NCBI GenBank assembly: GCA_035293805.1
Contig: DATGMD010000051.1
Location: 1-64,000, forward strand
Direction: 5' to 3'
Source: JAJPHF01 sp035293805
GTDB lineage: Bacteria; Chloroflexota; UBA6077; JAJPHF01
Length of the DNA stretch: 64,000 nucleotides
The notes beneath the pieces are model-generated. The model was not told the origin of the DNA. It saw nothing but the letters and a program-made list of their open reading frames with translations, and did not search any database. The first letter of the stretch is position 1; every line of letters begins with the position of its first letter. The position numbers and the translations under genes were made by a program. This document shows, one piece after another, positions 34,801-43,646 of this stretch.

Positions 34801-35907
34801 TCACGCCGCTCCCTCGCCCGTCGCCGCGAAGCGCCGCAGCCCGGCGGCGTCCAGCCCGGCCAGGCCGAAGTCCGCCAGGGTGCGCCCCTCGCGGCGCAGG
34901 TCGCGGCCGAGCAGCGCCGCGGCCAGCGCGATCAGCCCGTCGATCACCGGCGTCGCCACGCCCACCGCATCGCCGATGCTGGCGATCAGGCGCAGCGCGT
35001 ACGGCACGTCCTCCGTCAGGTAGCGGGTCCCCAGCGCGCCCGGGCCCGCGGCCACGCGCGCGGCCATCAGCCGGCTCGCCTGCATCACTGCGTACAGCCT
35101 ATCGTCGCTCGGCGGCGCGAAGCCCTGCGCGATGAGGAAGTCGCGGTAGCGCCGCCGGTCGCGCAGCCCGAGCGCCGCGCGCAGCGCCAGGATCTCGCCG
35201 TCCACGGCCTCGATCACGCGCACCACGCTCGGCGTCGCCCCCTCGCCCCAGAGCAGCATCCCACCCGTCCGGTTCTCCAGCGCGCCCGCGTTCGCGATCA
35301 CCGTCGGCACGTGGTCCATGGCATTGTAGTTGACGAGCACCGTCTCCCAGACCGATTCGGCCGGCGCGAGGTACGGCCACACGTCTTGGACGAGGGCGAG
35401 CACGCCGTCTGTGTCGCTCGTGGGCAGCGCCGCCAGCAGCACGCCGCCGCTCTTACGCTCGGCGCTGACGGCGCCCGGGCCGGCGACGCGCGCGGCGTAC
35501 GGCAGCGTGTTCGTCTCGGCCAGACGCAAGCCGCGCTTGCCGGCCGCCCGGAGCGCCCGCCGCGCCGTAAGCGTGCCGCTGCCCTCGCCGAAGAAGAGCA
35601 GCGTCTGCCCGTCGTGCAGCAGCGGCGCCAGCGCCTCCAGGAACGGCGCGTGGCCGAAGCAGGGCACGACGAGGATCGCCAGGTCGGCGCCGCGCAGCGC
35701 GGCCGCCAGGTCGTCGGCCACCCGCACCGGCGCGACCTGCGGGCCGTCCCAGCCTAGCATCATCGTCACGCCGCCCCGCGCGCGGACGGGCGCCAGGTTC
35801 GCGGCGAAGGCCGGCAGGTCGGCGAGCACGGGATCGCGGCCGGCGCGCGCCAGGTCGGCGGCGACGGCCAGCGCGCCCGCGCCCGAGCCCAGGACGGCCA
35901 CGCTCAT
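34801..35907 (-). CDS. NAD/NADP octopine/nopaline dehydrogenase family protein, copy 2
   Basis: A 368-residue paralogue of the protein at 30353-31471, with MSVAVLGSGAGALAVAADLA, LVVPCFGHAPFLEALAPL, ETVLVNYNAMDHVPTVIANA and MLLWGEGATPSVVRVIEAVD. The ATG overlaps the stop of the LLM-family gene by four bases. Two such genes flank the SsuABC-type transporter on either side, suggesting duplication with possible divergence for different N-substituted amino acids. Confidence 0.87.
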   Translation of the reverse strand: MSVAVLGSGAGALAVAADLARAGRDPVLADLPAFAANLAPVRARGGVTMMLGWDGPQVAPVRVADDLAAALRGADLAILVVPCFGHAPFLEALAPLLHDGQTLLFFGEGSGTLTARRALRAAGKRGLRLAETNTLPYAARVAGPGAVSAERKSGGVLLAALPTSDTDGVLALVQDVWPYLAPAESVWETVLVNYNAMDHVPTVIANAGALENRTGGMLLWGEGATPSVVRVIEAVDGEILALRAALGLRDRRRYRDFLIAQGFAPPSDDRLYAVMQASRLMAARVAAGPGALGTRYLTEDVPYALRLIASIGDAVGVATPVIDGLIALAAALLGRDLRREGRTLADFGLAGLDAAGLRRFAATGEGAA

Positions 35908-36890
35908 CCGTACGCCTCGTGCAGCACCTTGCCGAGCCGCGCGATCGTCGCCGCGTCGGCGTGCTTGCCGGGTCCGACGATGAGCGCGTCCACGCCCGCG
36001 TCGCGGATCGCTTGCAGCCGCTCGACGACGAAGCCCGGCGGCCCGCCGACCGCGAACGCGTCGACCATGTCGTCGTCCAGCAGGCGCACGGCGCCCGAAT
36101 CGCCCGCGCGCAGGGCCGCCCGCAGGGGGGCCACCTTCGCCGGATCGAGGCCGTAACGGGGGATGAGCGCCTCGGCGTACTCGCCGCCCGCCATCATCAG
36201 GCAGCCGGGCCGGAGCGTGTCGCGGGCGCGCTGCAAGTCCTCGTCCAAGTGCATCTCGAACATCAGCGCCACCTGGCAGTCCGCGCGGCGCCGGCCGCCG
36301 CGCGCCGCGCCCGCGGCCACCTGCTCGTTCACCAGGTCCAGGTAGCCGCGCGCCAGGCCGTGCGTGATGACGCCGTCCGCCACCTCGCCGGCCAGCTCCA
36401 GCATGCGCACGCCGCGGCCCGCGAGCCAGATGGGAATCGCGGGGCGGCGGAAGGCGAGGCCCGCGTTCGTCACCGGGAAGGCGCGCGCCCCGGGCAGCGC
36501 CACCCGCTCGCCGGCGCACAGGTCGCGGACGATCCGCACCGCCTCGCGGGTGGCCGAGAGGGGGCTGGGCGTGCCGACGGCCAGCTCGCTCTTCACCTCG
36601 AAGCCGCCGGGGCCCAAGCCCGCCAGCGCCCGGCCGTCCGAGATCTCGTCCAGCGTGGCGAAGAACGAGGCGAGGATCGCCGGGTGCCGCAGCAGGACTG
36701 CCACGACCGCCGTGCCCAGACGGATGCGGCGCGTGCGCGCGGCGCAGAGCGTGAGCACCACCCCGCAGTCGCGCAGGTTGTAGTGGTCGGGCAGCCACAG
36801 GTCGTCGAAGCCGGCGTCCTCGGCCGCGGCCGCCAGCTCGGCCAGCGCCCGCGGATCGCGGTCGGGCCACAGGGAGAGCCCCAGTCTCAC
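35904..36890 (-). CDS. LLM class flavin-dependent oxidoreductase (luciferase-like, F420/FMN)
   Basis: The 328-residue protein has the bacterial luciferase/methylene-H4MPT reductase fold: MRLGLSLWPDRDPRALAELA, DLWLPDHYNLRD, TRRIRLGTAVVAVLLRHPAI, GRALAGLGPGGFEVKSE, and a C-terminal QAIRDAGVDALIVGPGKHAD. Members use FMN or F420 to oxidise aldehydes, alkanes, sulfonates or N-heterocycles. It overlaps the second opine-dehydrogenase gene by ATGA, so the two are translationally coupled. Cofactor and substrate cannot be told from sequence alone. Confidence 0.88.
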   Translation of the reverse strand: MRLGLSLWPDRDPRALAELAAAAEDAGFDDLWLPDHYNLRDCGVVLTLCAARTRRIRLGTAVVAVLLRHPAILASFFATLDEISDGRALAGLGPGGFEVKSELAVGTPSPLSATREAVRIVRDLCAGERVALPGARAFPVTNAGLAFRRPAIPIWLAGRGVRMLELAGEVADGVITHGLARGYLDLVNEQVAAGAARGGRRRADCQVALMFEMHLDEDLQRARDTLRPGCLMMAGGEYAEALIPRYGLDPAKVAPLRAALRAGDSGAVRLLDDDMVDAFAVGGPPGFVVERLQAIRDAGVDALIVGPGKHADAATIARLGKVLHEAYG

Positions 36891-36960
36891 GCCCTACCTC
36901 CTCGCCGGCCCGCGCCGGCGCACTCGGGGTCAGCGCCGCGCGGCGCTCCCCGCCGTCCCA

Positions 36961-37746
36961 TCAACTGGCAATGCCGTGCTCGGCGTTCCAGGCGCGGGCG
37001 TCGATCACCGCCCCGCACACGTCGGCCGCGGCGTCGGACGCCAGCCAGACCGCCGCCGGCCCGATAAGCTCGGGCGGGCGCAGCCGCTCCGGCGCGGTCG
37101 ACGGGAAGTTCGGCCCGAAGATCGCCGTGTCGACCGGGCCGCCCGGGTGCAGCGCGTTCACGCGGACGCCCCGTGGCCCGAACTCGGCCGCCATGATGCG
37201 GGTAAGCTGCTCCACCGCGGCCTTCGTCGGCCCGTAGGGCGCCGTGCCCGGAAAGACCTTCCACGCCAGCTCCGACGTGATGTTGATGATCGCGCCCCGG
37301 CCGCGCGCCAGCATGGCCGGCAGCGCCGCCCGCGCGCACAGGAACGGCCCGCGGCAGTTGACCGCGAAAATCTCGTCCCACACGGCCGGCTCGACGTCGA
37401 GCAGCGACCCGATGGGCCGGCCCGCGATCCCCTGGCCCACCCCGGCGTTGTTCACCAGCACGTCGATCTGGCCGAACGCCTCCAGCGTCGCCGCGACCAG
37501 CCGCTCGACCGCCGCCGCGTCGCGCACGTCCGTCGGCACCGCCAGCGCGCGGGCGCCCCGCGCCGTCGCCAGCGCCGCCACCTGCTCGATCTCGGCCCGC
37601 GTGCGCGCCGCGAGCACGAGCCGCGCCCCCGCTGCCGCGTAGGCTAGCGCGATCGCGCGCCCCAGCCCGCGCCCGCCGCCCGTCACGACGGCCACCCGCC
37701 CCGCCAGCGGGCGCGCGGCCGCCGGCGCGCTCGACGGCTCGGCCAC
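36961..37746 (-). CDS. Short-chain dehydrogenase/reductase (classical SDR)
   Basis: The 261-residue protein shows TGGGRGLGRA, the NNAG motif in DVLVNNAGVGQG, the catalytic Ser (INITSELAWK), the YGPTKAAVE YxxxK motif and a C-terminal HPGGPVDTAIF. NAD(P)-dependent alcohol/ketone oxidoreductase; the KGRGAIINITSE core is typical of 3-oxoacyl-reductase-like and sugar dehydrogenases. GTG 37746 begins two bases after the UbiD stop, so the gene is coupled to it. Confidence 0.88.
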   Translation of the reverse strand: MAEPSSAPAAARPLAGRVAVVTGGGRGLGRAIALAYAAAGARLVLAARTRAEIEQVAALATARGARALAVPTDVRDAAAVERLVAATLEAFGQIDVLVNNAGVGQGIAGRPIGSLLDVEPAVWDEIFAVNCRGPFLCARAALPAMLARGRGAIINITSELAWKVFPGTAPYGPTKAAVEQLTRIMAAEFGPRGVRVNALHPGGPVDTAIFGPNFPSTAPERLRPPELIGPAAVWLASDAAADVCGAVIDARAWNAEHGIAS

Positions 37747-37748
37747 GG

Positions 37749-39092
37749 CTACGGCGCCGCTCCCAGGTAGCTGGCCAGGTCGACGGGCGGATACGTGACC
37801 TTCACGTACCGCTCGCGCGCCGCGGCGTCCAGCGTCGCGTCGATGATGGTCTTGCACTGCACGCCGTCGTCGTCGGCCGTCGGGTCCAGCTCGTTGCCGT
37901 GGATCCCCGGGATCGGCACCACGTCCTGGTCCCAGCGCACGCGCGTCGAGACCGCCCACAGCACGGCGGCGGGGTCGTACACGTCGATGTCGGCGTCGAC
38001 CAGGATCACCTGCTTGACGTTGACGTGGGCGGCCATCGCGGCGAGCGCCACGTTGCGCGCCTCGCCGGGCGCCGGCCGGTCCAGGCTGACGATCGCCGTG
38101 AAGCCCGAGGCGTAGGGCGGCAGGTGGACGGCCACGAGCCGCTTCGTGATGTGCTCGATGAACCGTGCCAGCAGCGGCTCGCGGGTGATCGTGTTCCCCA
38201 GGCTGACGTGCTCGTAGCCGCCGCCGTTCATCGTCTGGAAGATGGGGCCGCGCCGGTGGGTGATGGCGTTCACGCGCGCCACGTGCCGCTGGCCGGCGCC
38301 CGAGTAGTGCCCCGTGAACTCGGCCATCGGCCCCTCGTGCGCCCGCTCGCCGGGCAGCAGCTCGCACTCCAGCACGATCTCGCTGTACGCGGGCACCAGC
38401 ACGTCGCAGGTCAGCGCCCGCACGACCGGGATGGGGGCGCCCCGCAGGGCGCCGGCGATCTCGTACTCGTCGCCATCGTAGCGGAAGGCCGCGGCCATCA
38501 TCACAACCGGGTCGGGGCCGATCGCCACGCAGAACGGCAGGCTGCGCCCCTCCGGCTCGATCGCGTCGAAGAACTCCTTCAGGTGCCGCCACACGTTGAT
38601 GTTCACGCCCGCCCGGTCCGGCCCGAACACCTGCATGCGGTTGTACGACAGGTTGTGGCGGCCGTCGGCGGGGTCGCGGGCGATCACCACGCCGGCCGTG
38701 ATGAACGGTCCGGCGTCGAGCGGGGAGTGGGTGGGGATGGGCCAGGCCATCAGGTCGAGCGGCGGTCGCACCTGCACTTCCTGGCAGGGCGCCGGCCCCT
38801 CGGCCAGCGCCGGCGGCAGCGGCCGCTCGGTCGCCTCGCCCATGCGCCCGGCGACCGCCTCCACGGGGCAGCCGAGCGCGAGCGCCACCTGCTTCTGCGA
38901 GCTGAGCACGCTGCCCACCACGGGCACGTCGTAGCCCCGCACGTGGTGGAAGTAGCCGGCCTTCTCGGCGCGCTCGCAGGCGCGCAGCACCGCGCCCAGC
39001 TCCCGCACCGGGTCCACCTCGCGGTAGATGTCGTACACCTCGCCCGCCTGGCGCAGCGCGTCCAGGCAGGTGCGCAGGTCATGGACCGTCAT
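37749..39092 (-). CDS. UbiD family (de)carboxylase
   Basis: The 447-residue protein matches the prenylated-FMN-dependent UbiD family: the prFMN/metal segment HNLSYNRMQVFGPDRAGVN with conserved Asn and Arg, and the catalytic GlutamateS in EGPMAEFTGHYSGAG, then TMNGGGYEHVSLGNTI and VDADIDVYDPAAVLWA. It should reversibly decarboxylate an alpha,beta-unsaturated or aromatic acid and needs a UbiX-type prFMN synthase, not present here. It overlaps the cupin gene by ATGA and precedes the SDR. Confidence 0.9.
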   Translation of the reverse strand: MTVHDLRTCLDALRQAGEVYDIYREVDPVRELGAVLRACERAEKAGYFHHVRGYDVPVVGSVLSSQKQVALALGCPVEAVAGRMGEATERPLPPALAEGPAPCQEVQVRPPLDLMAWPIPTHSPLDAGPFITAGVVIARDPADGRHNLSYNRMQVFGPDRAGVNINVWRHLKEFFDAIEPEGRSLPFCVAIGPDPVVMMAAAFRYDGDEYEIAGALRGAPIPVVRALTCDVLVPAYSEIVLECELLPGERAHEGPMAEFTGHYSGAGQRHVARVNAITHRRGPIFQTMNGGGYEHVSLGNTITREPLLARFIEHITKRLVAVHLPPYASGFTAIVSLDRPAPGEARNVALAAMAAHVNVKQVILVDADIDVYDPAAVLWAVSTRVRWDQDVVPIPGIHGNELDPTADDDGVQCKTIIDATLDAAARERYVKVTYPPVDLASYLGAAP

Positions 39093-39511
39093 GCCAGCCG
39101 CCGCAGCACCGCGAGGTCTTCGTCGTCGAGCGCGTCCGGCACGCCCTGGCGGATCAGCTCCGCGAAGCCGTCGTTCGGGATCATCGTGCAGAGCGCGTAC
39201 ATGCGCCCCGGGCCGGCGTTCTCGATCTGGTGCGTCTTGCCGCGCGGCGCGAGGAAGCTGTCGCCCGCCTGGAGTGCGAAAGTGCGTCCGTCGCAGTGCG
39301 CCCGCGCCTCGCCCTTCAGGATGTAGAAGATCTCGTCGGCGTTGGCATGGACGTTCGGCGGCTGGGCGCCGCCCTCGTCCCAGATCTCCACGCAGTGGAT
39401 GAACGACACGTCCTCGGCCAGCGGGTCGAAGACGACGACCAGCCGGTTGGTGGCCCCGGGCTCGATGCGGTATGCGCGGTACTGGGCGGGCGGCTTCGCC
39501 AGTGGGTCCAT
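39089..39511 (-). CDS. Single-domain cupin protein
   Basis: A 140-residue cupin: motif 1 at PPNVHANADEIFYILKGEAR and motif 2 at GDSFLAPRGKTHQIENAG. The metal-binding residues are mostly present (H, E, H). Such small cupins often act on ureido or carboxylated intermediates, or as dioxygenases, or bind a sugar-like ligand. ATG 39511 lies two bases after the cysteine-hydrolase stop; the gene overlaps ubiD. It is in the hydrolase-cupin-UbiD-SDR operon. Confidence 0.85.
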   Translation of the reverse strand: MDPLAKPPAQYRAYRIEPGATNRLVVVFDPLAEDVSFIHCVEIWDEGGAQPPNVHANADEIFYILKGEARAHCDGRTFALQAGDSFLAPRGKTHQIENAGPGRMYALCTMIPNDGFAELIRQGVPDALDDEDLAVLRRLA

Positions 39512-39513
39512 GC

Positions 39514-40308
39514 CTACTCCTTCCCCAGCGCCGCGATCGCCTCGCGGAGCGCCTGGCTGTCGGCGACGAAGCCGAAGCACTGTTTCACGTTGTAGAGCGT
39601 CGCCTGCATGCAGTAGTCCGGCGACGTGGTGGCGGTGCAGTCGCGCACCAGCACGCAGTCGTAGCCGAGGAAGTTCGCGTCCATCAGCGTGGCCAGCACG
39701 CACTGATCGGCGTTCACGCCGCCGAAGAGCAGCGTGGTGATCCCCAGGTTCCGCAGGATGCTGTCCAGCTCGGTGTCCCAGAAGCCGCTCATGCGGTACT
39801 TGTCGACCCGCACGTCGCCCTCGGCCGGCGCCAGTTCGTCCACCACCGCGGCCGCCCAGCTCCCGCGCTCCAGCACCCGCGCGCCGTGGCCCGGCAGCGG
39901 ATCGCCCAGCCCCACGCCCTCGCCCGTCGGCTTGTAGACGTGATGGAGCGCGGGGCTGAGGTTCAGCCGGTCGGGCCGGTTGCCCCAGTTGACCCAGACG
40001 ACGGGCATATCCGCTGCCCGCAGTGCCGGCAGCAGCTCCCGCAGCGGCTCGATTGGGCCCCGGGCGGGCGTCACGTCCACGCCGATATGGGCGAGCCAGC
40101 CCGCGGGCGAGCAGAAGTCGTTCTGCATGTCCACCACGACCATCGCCGTTCGCGCGGCGTCGATTATGAGCCGCTGCGGCTCGGCGTCGAGGTGCAGCGG
40201 GCGCGGCGGCACGGCCGGGCGCGTCAGGTCGACGGTGTCCGCCGAGACCCGCCAGTGATTGCGCGGGCTAGAGCCGAGTGGGATGCGCGCGGGGGAGGGT
40301 GCCGTCAT
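39514..40308 (-). CDS. Cysteine hydrolase, isochorismatase-like (RutB/N-carbamoylsarcosine amidase type)
   Basis: The 264-residue protein has the family triad: Asp in MVVVDMQNDFC, Lys in VDKYRMSGF and nucleophilic Cys in GGVNADQCVLATLMDA. The FWDTELDSILRNLGITTLLF stretch is close to RutB (ureidoacrylate amidohydrolase) and biuret/N-carbamoylsarcosine amidohydrolases, all of which release a carbamoyl group as NH3 and CO2. ATG 40308 is preferred because upstream codons lack family similarity. First gene of a four-gene operon and next to carbamate kinase, it suggests ureide or carbamoyl-amine breakdown. Confidence 0.83.
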   Translation of the reverse strand: MTAPSPARIPLGSSPRNHWRVSADTVDLTRPAVPPRPLHLDAEPQRLIIDAARTAMVVVDMQNDFCSPAGWLAHIGVDVTPARGPIEPLRELLPALRAADMPVVWVNWGNRPDRLNLSPALHHVYKPTGEGVGLGDPLPGHGARVLERGSWAAAVVDELAPAEGDVRVDKYRMSGFWDTELDSILRNLGITTLLFGGVNADQCVLATLMDANFLGYDCVLVRDCTATTSPDYCMQATLYNVKQCFGFVADSQALREAIAALGKE

Positions 40309-40393
40309 GGTCGCCAACCTCGAACAACAGCAAGTGACGCTGGGCGAGCGCATCCGCGGTGGCCCCAAGTGTGCCAGCTAACGGCGAGATACG

Positions 40394-41464
40394 TCAACTG
40401 CTGCACACCGGCCGCCGGTCCGCGCGCCGCGCCAGGGCCTCGCCAGCGACGTCCGGGGGCGGCGGCGCCGTGTGGTCGCCGTACACCCGCGTCCCCGCCC
40501 GCCCGGCGAGCGCCTCGCCCAGCAGGGCCGGCGTCGTGATCACCGCGCGCCCACCGCCCCCGCGCACGAACTCGACCGCCGCCTCGACTTTCGGCCCCAT
40601 GCTGCCCGGCGGGAAGTGCCCCGCCGCCGCCAGCGCCTCTAGCTCGGCCAGGCTCACGGCGCCGAGGTCCCGCTGCCGCGGCGTGCCGTAGTGGACCGCG
40701 ACGGCCGGCACCTCGGTCAGCAGGATGAGCGCCGCCGCGCCCAGCTCGCGGGCGAGCAGGCACGCCGCGCGGTCCTTGTCGATCACCGCCTCCACGCCGC
40801 GGTATGCCCCATCCGGCAGCGGGACGACCGGCACCCCGCCGCCGCCCGCGGCGATCACCAGCACCCCGGCGCCGACGAGGAGCCGGATCGCGTCGCGCTC
40901 GACGAGCCGCCGCGGCGCGGGCGACGGCACCAGGCGCCGGAAGCCGCGGCCGGCCTCGGAGACGAGCGACCAGCCGTGCCGGGCTTGCAAGCGGCGCGCG
41001 GTCGCCGCGTCGTAGAACGGCCCGATAGGCTTGGTGGGGCGCTCGAACGCGGCGTCGTCGGGCGCGACGAGCGTCTGGGTGAGCACGCTCGCGATCGGGA
41101 CGGGGAGGCGGCGCCGCGCCAGCTCGGCCGCGATCGCTTGCTCCAGCAGGTACCCGATCTGCCCCTGGCTCATCGCCCCGCACACGTCCAGCGGCATCGC
41201 CGGGACGGCGGGCGCCGCGGCGGCTTGCTGGAGCTGGATGTGCCCGACCTGCGGGCCGTTGCCGTGGGTAACGGCCACCCGCCAGCCCGCCTCGATCAGC
41301 GCGCCGATCTCGCGCGCCATCGGCCGCAGGTTGTCCGCCTGCTCGCCGGGCAGGCCTCGCTGGCCCGGGCGGACGATCGCGTTGCCCCCGAACGCCACGA
41401 CCGCCAGCGGGGCCGGCGTACGCGCCGCGCCGGGCGATGGCGTGTGGTCGCCACTTGCCGGCAC
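40394..41464 (-). CDS. arcC: Carbamate kinase
   Basis: A 356-residue amino-acid kinase family protein: VVAFGGNAIVRPGQ, HGNGPQVGHIQLQQ, GQIGYLLEQAI, RRLVPSPAPRRLVERDAIRL, VIAAGGGGVPVV, AVIDKDRAACLLA and PGSMGPKVEAAVEFV are all carbamate kinase signatures. It converts carbamoyl phosphate plus ADP to ATP, with carbamate decaying to NH3 and CO2. GTG 41464 is favoured over GTG 41470 because GGAGG lies five bases upstream. It is divergent from the second fdrA copy across a 354-bp region, the usual partner of FdrA-type carbamoyltransferases (AllK in E. coli). Confidence 0.92.
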   Translation of the reverse strand: MPASGDHTPSPGAARTPAPLAVVAFGGNAIVRPGQRGLPGEQADNLRPMAREIGALIEAGWRVAVTHGNGPQVGHIQLQQAAAAPAVPAMPLDVCGAMSQGQIGYLLEQAIAAELARRRLPVPIASVLTQTLVAPDDAAFERPTKPIGPFYDAATARRLQARHGWSLVSEAGRGFRRLVPSPAPRRLVERDAIRLLVGAGVLVIAAGGGGVPVVPLPDGAYRGVEAVIDKDRAACLLARELGAAALILLTEVPAVAVHYGTPRQRDLGAVSLAELEALAAAGHFPPGSMGPKVEAAVEFVRGGGGRAVITTPALLGEALAGRAGTRVYGDHTAPPPPDVAGEALARRADRRPVCSS

Positions 41465-41532
41465 GTTCACCTCCAGGCGCGAGAGCGGCCGCTGGCCGCC
41501 CGGCTCGCGCGGCAGACGGCGACTTCCGATGC

Positions 41533-41559
41533 GGCCTCAAGCCCTGATTAGGCCTCAAG
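41533..41559. promoter_or_regulatory. Tandem GGCCTCAAG repeats in the carbamate kinase/fdrA2 divergent region
   Basis: GGCCTCAAG occurs at 41533-41541 and again at 41551-41559, 18 bp apart, on one face of the helix, in a 354-bp region between divergent genes. This could be an activator site. The rest of 41465-41818 shows no gene. Function is inferred only from position. Confidence 0.4.
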
Positions 41560-41818
41560 TATCGACGCGCCGCTACTCACCGACAATCGTGTGATCTACC
41601 TAACGTGTACCTAGCGCGGCGTGCCCGGCTCTTGCCGCGATTACCTAGCCCCCCGCCGGTTTGGCGCCGGGGCTGGGCTGGCGGGCGGCCCACCGTCGCG
41701 CCGGGCCGGCGCGCGGTCGCGCGGGTGCGGCGCGGCATGAAGTACACTGGCAGCGAGAGCGCCCTGGGGCACGCCCGGCTCCCGGCGCTGCCCGCGGCGA
41801 GAGAGGACGACGCTGGCG

Positions 41819-43375
41819 ATGGTCGTGGTCCGCGCGCTGGTCCGGCCCAACAGCTACCGGGACTCGGTGGTCCTGATGCGGCTGTCCGGCGAGCTGACCA
41901 GCCTGCCGGGGGTGCTCCGCGCGGCGGCGATGATGGCCACCGGGCCGAACAAGGCGCTCATGGCCGAGGCCGGGCTGCTCGACGACGCGGGCCACGCGGC
42001 CGGCCCGGCCGACCTGCTGATCGGCGTCGCCGCCGACTCGGCCGCCGCGGCCGAGCGAGCGCTTGCGGCCACCGTTCGCCTGCTGGAGCCGCCGAGCGCC
42101 GGCGGCGAGCGGGCCGCGCTGCCGCGCGCGCGCACGCTCGACGCGGCGCTGCGCGCGCTGCCGGAGGCGAACCTGGCGATCGTCTCCGTGCCGGGCCAGT
42201 TCGCCGCCGCCGATGCGGAGAAGGCGCTCCAGCGCGACCTGCACGTGCTCCTGTTCAGCGACAACGTCCCGCTGGACCAGGAAGTCGCGCTCAAGCGGCT
42301 GGCCGCGCGGCGGGGCCTGCTCTTGATGGGCCCCGACGCGGGTACGGCGCTCATCGGCGGCGTGGGGCTCGGCTTTGCCAACGCCGTGCGGCGGGGGCCG
42401 ATCGGGCTCGTCTCCGCCTCCGGCACCGGCTTGCAGGCGGTCAGCAGCCTCGTGCACCGCTACGGTTCGGGCGTCTCGCACGGCATCGGAACGGGTAGCC
42501 GCGACATGGCGGCCGCGGTCGGCGGCCTGATGATGCGGCAGGGCATCGACCTGCTCGCCGACGATCCGGCGACGGCGGTGCTGGTGCTGGTCTCCAAGCC
42601 GCCCGACCTCGTGCCGGCCGCGGCGGTGTACGAGCGCATCCGCGACCTGCGGAAGCCGGTGGTGACCTGCTTCCTGAACGCGCGGCCGGAGAGCGCCCAG
42701 CGGGCGGGCGCCCATCCCGTGACCACGCTCGACCAGGCGGCGGCGCTGGCGATCCGCCTGGCGGGCGAGCAGCCGGCGCTCGACGCCGCGCCCCAGCCGC
42801 TCGCCGCGCTCCGCGCCGAGGCCGCGCGGCTCGCGCCCAGCCAGCAGTACCTCCGCGGGCTCTACGCGGGCGGCACCCTCGCCTACGAGGCGCAGGTGGT
42901 CCTGCAGCCGCAGCTCACCGTCTACTCGAACGTCCCCTTGGCCGAGGACCGCCGCCTGCCGGCGCCGCGCCAGTCCGTGGGCCATACGATCGTGGACCTG
43001 GGCGCCGACGAGTTCACGGTCGGCCGGCCCCACCCGATGATCGACGGCAGTCTGCGGGCCGAACGGCTGCTCGCCGAGGCCGACGACCCCGAAACGGCCG
43101 TGCTGCTGCTGGACGTCATCCTCGGCTACGGCGCGCACGCCGACCCGGCGGGCGCGCTCGCGCCGACGCTGGCCGAGGCGCGGGCGCGGGCCGAGGCGGC
43201 GGGGCGCTACCTGCCGGTAGTGGTGTCGGTCTGCGGGACCGACGGCGACCCGCAGGGCCTCCGCCCACAGGAGGCGGCGCTGCGCGCCGTGGGCGCGCTC
43301 GTGTTCCCGACCAACGCGCAGGCGGCGCGGGCGGCCGCGGCCATCGCCCTGCGCGCCGCCCCGGCGAGCGGATAG
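41819..43375 (+). CDS. fdrA: FdrA family protein (AllF-like carbamoyltransferase subunit), copy 2
   Basis: A 518-residue paralogue of the protein at 18113-19630: RALVRPNSYRDSVVLMRLSG, LLMGPDAGTALIGGVGLGFA, GLVSASGTGLQAVSSL, GGTLAYEAQVVL, TVGRPHPMIDGSLRAERLLA and LLDVILGYGAHADPAGALAP. The GPDCGT motif of copy 1 is GPDAGT here, so a cysteine is replaced by alanine in the ligase-like core. It is next to carbamate kinase (divergent) and is separated from its DUF1116 partner by a toxin-antitoxin pair on the opposite strand. No DUF2877 (AllH) gene accompanies this copy. Confidence 0.9.
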   Translation: MVVVRALVRPNSYRDSVVLMRLSGELTSLPGVLRAAAMMATGPNKALMAEAGLLDDAGHAAGPADLLIGVAADSAAAAERALAATVRLLEPPSAGGERAALPRARTLDAALRALPEANLAIVSVPGQFAAADAEKALQRDLHVLLFSDNVPLDQEVALKRLAARRGLLLMGPDAGTALIGGVGLGFANAVRRGPIGLVSASGTGLQAVSSLVHRYGSGVSHGIGTGSRDMAAAVGGLMMRQGIDLLADDPATAVLVLVSKPPDLVPAAAVYERIRDLRKPVVTCFLNARPESAQRAGAHPVTTLDQAAALAIRLAGEQPALDAAPQPLAALRAEAARLAPSQQYLRGLYAGGTLAYEAQVVLQPQLTVYSNVPLAEDRRLPAPRQSVGHTIVDLGADEFTVGRPHPMIDGSLRAERLLAEADDPETAVLLLDVILGYGAHADPAGALAPTLAEARARAEAAGRYLPVVVSVCGTDGDPQGLRPQEAALRAVGALVFPTNAQAARAAAAIALRAAPASG

Positions 43376-43382
43376 GCTCGGC

Positions 43383-43646
43383 TCAAGGCTCGCGATACAC
43401 GTCGCGCCGATGTCCTACTTTCACTATCTCGACCGTGAGCGCGGCATCGGCTACCGTGTAGAGGATGCGATAGTTGCCCTGCCGGATGCGGTAACGCTCC
43501 TGCGCCGAGAGCTTCTCGGCTCCAGGCGGGCGCGGGTCGTCGCGTAAGGCTTCCATGCATTCCAGGATGCGGCGCACGTCCGCCCGCGGGATGCCACGGA
43601 GGTCCTTGGCGACGGACGGCTTGACGATGAGGTCATAGCGTGCCAT
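43383..43646 (-). CDS. Toxin, RelE/ParE family
   Basis: An 87-residue RelE-type mRNA interferase: VKPSVAKDLRGIPRADVRRI, AEKLSAQERYRIRQGNYRIL and VEIVKVGHRRDVYREP. The Lys/Arg-rich core, the RIRQGNYRILY strand and the terminal HRRDVY are RelE hallmarks. It overlaps the antitoxin gene by 14 bases. The pair lies between fdrA2 and allG2, transcribed in the opposite direction, and so breaks up what is one operon in the first cluster. Confidence 0.92.
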   Translation of the reverse strand: MARYDLIVKPSVAKDLRGIPRADVRRILECMEALRDDPRPPGAEKLSAQERYRIRQGNYRILYTVADAALTVEIVKVGHRRDVYREP

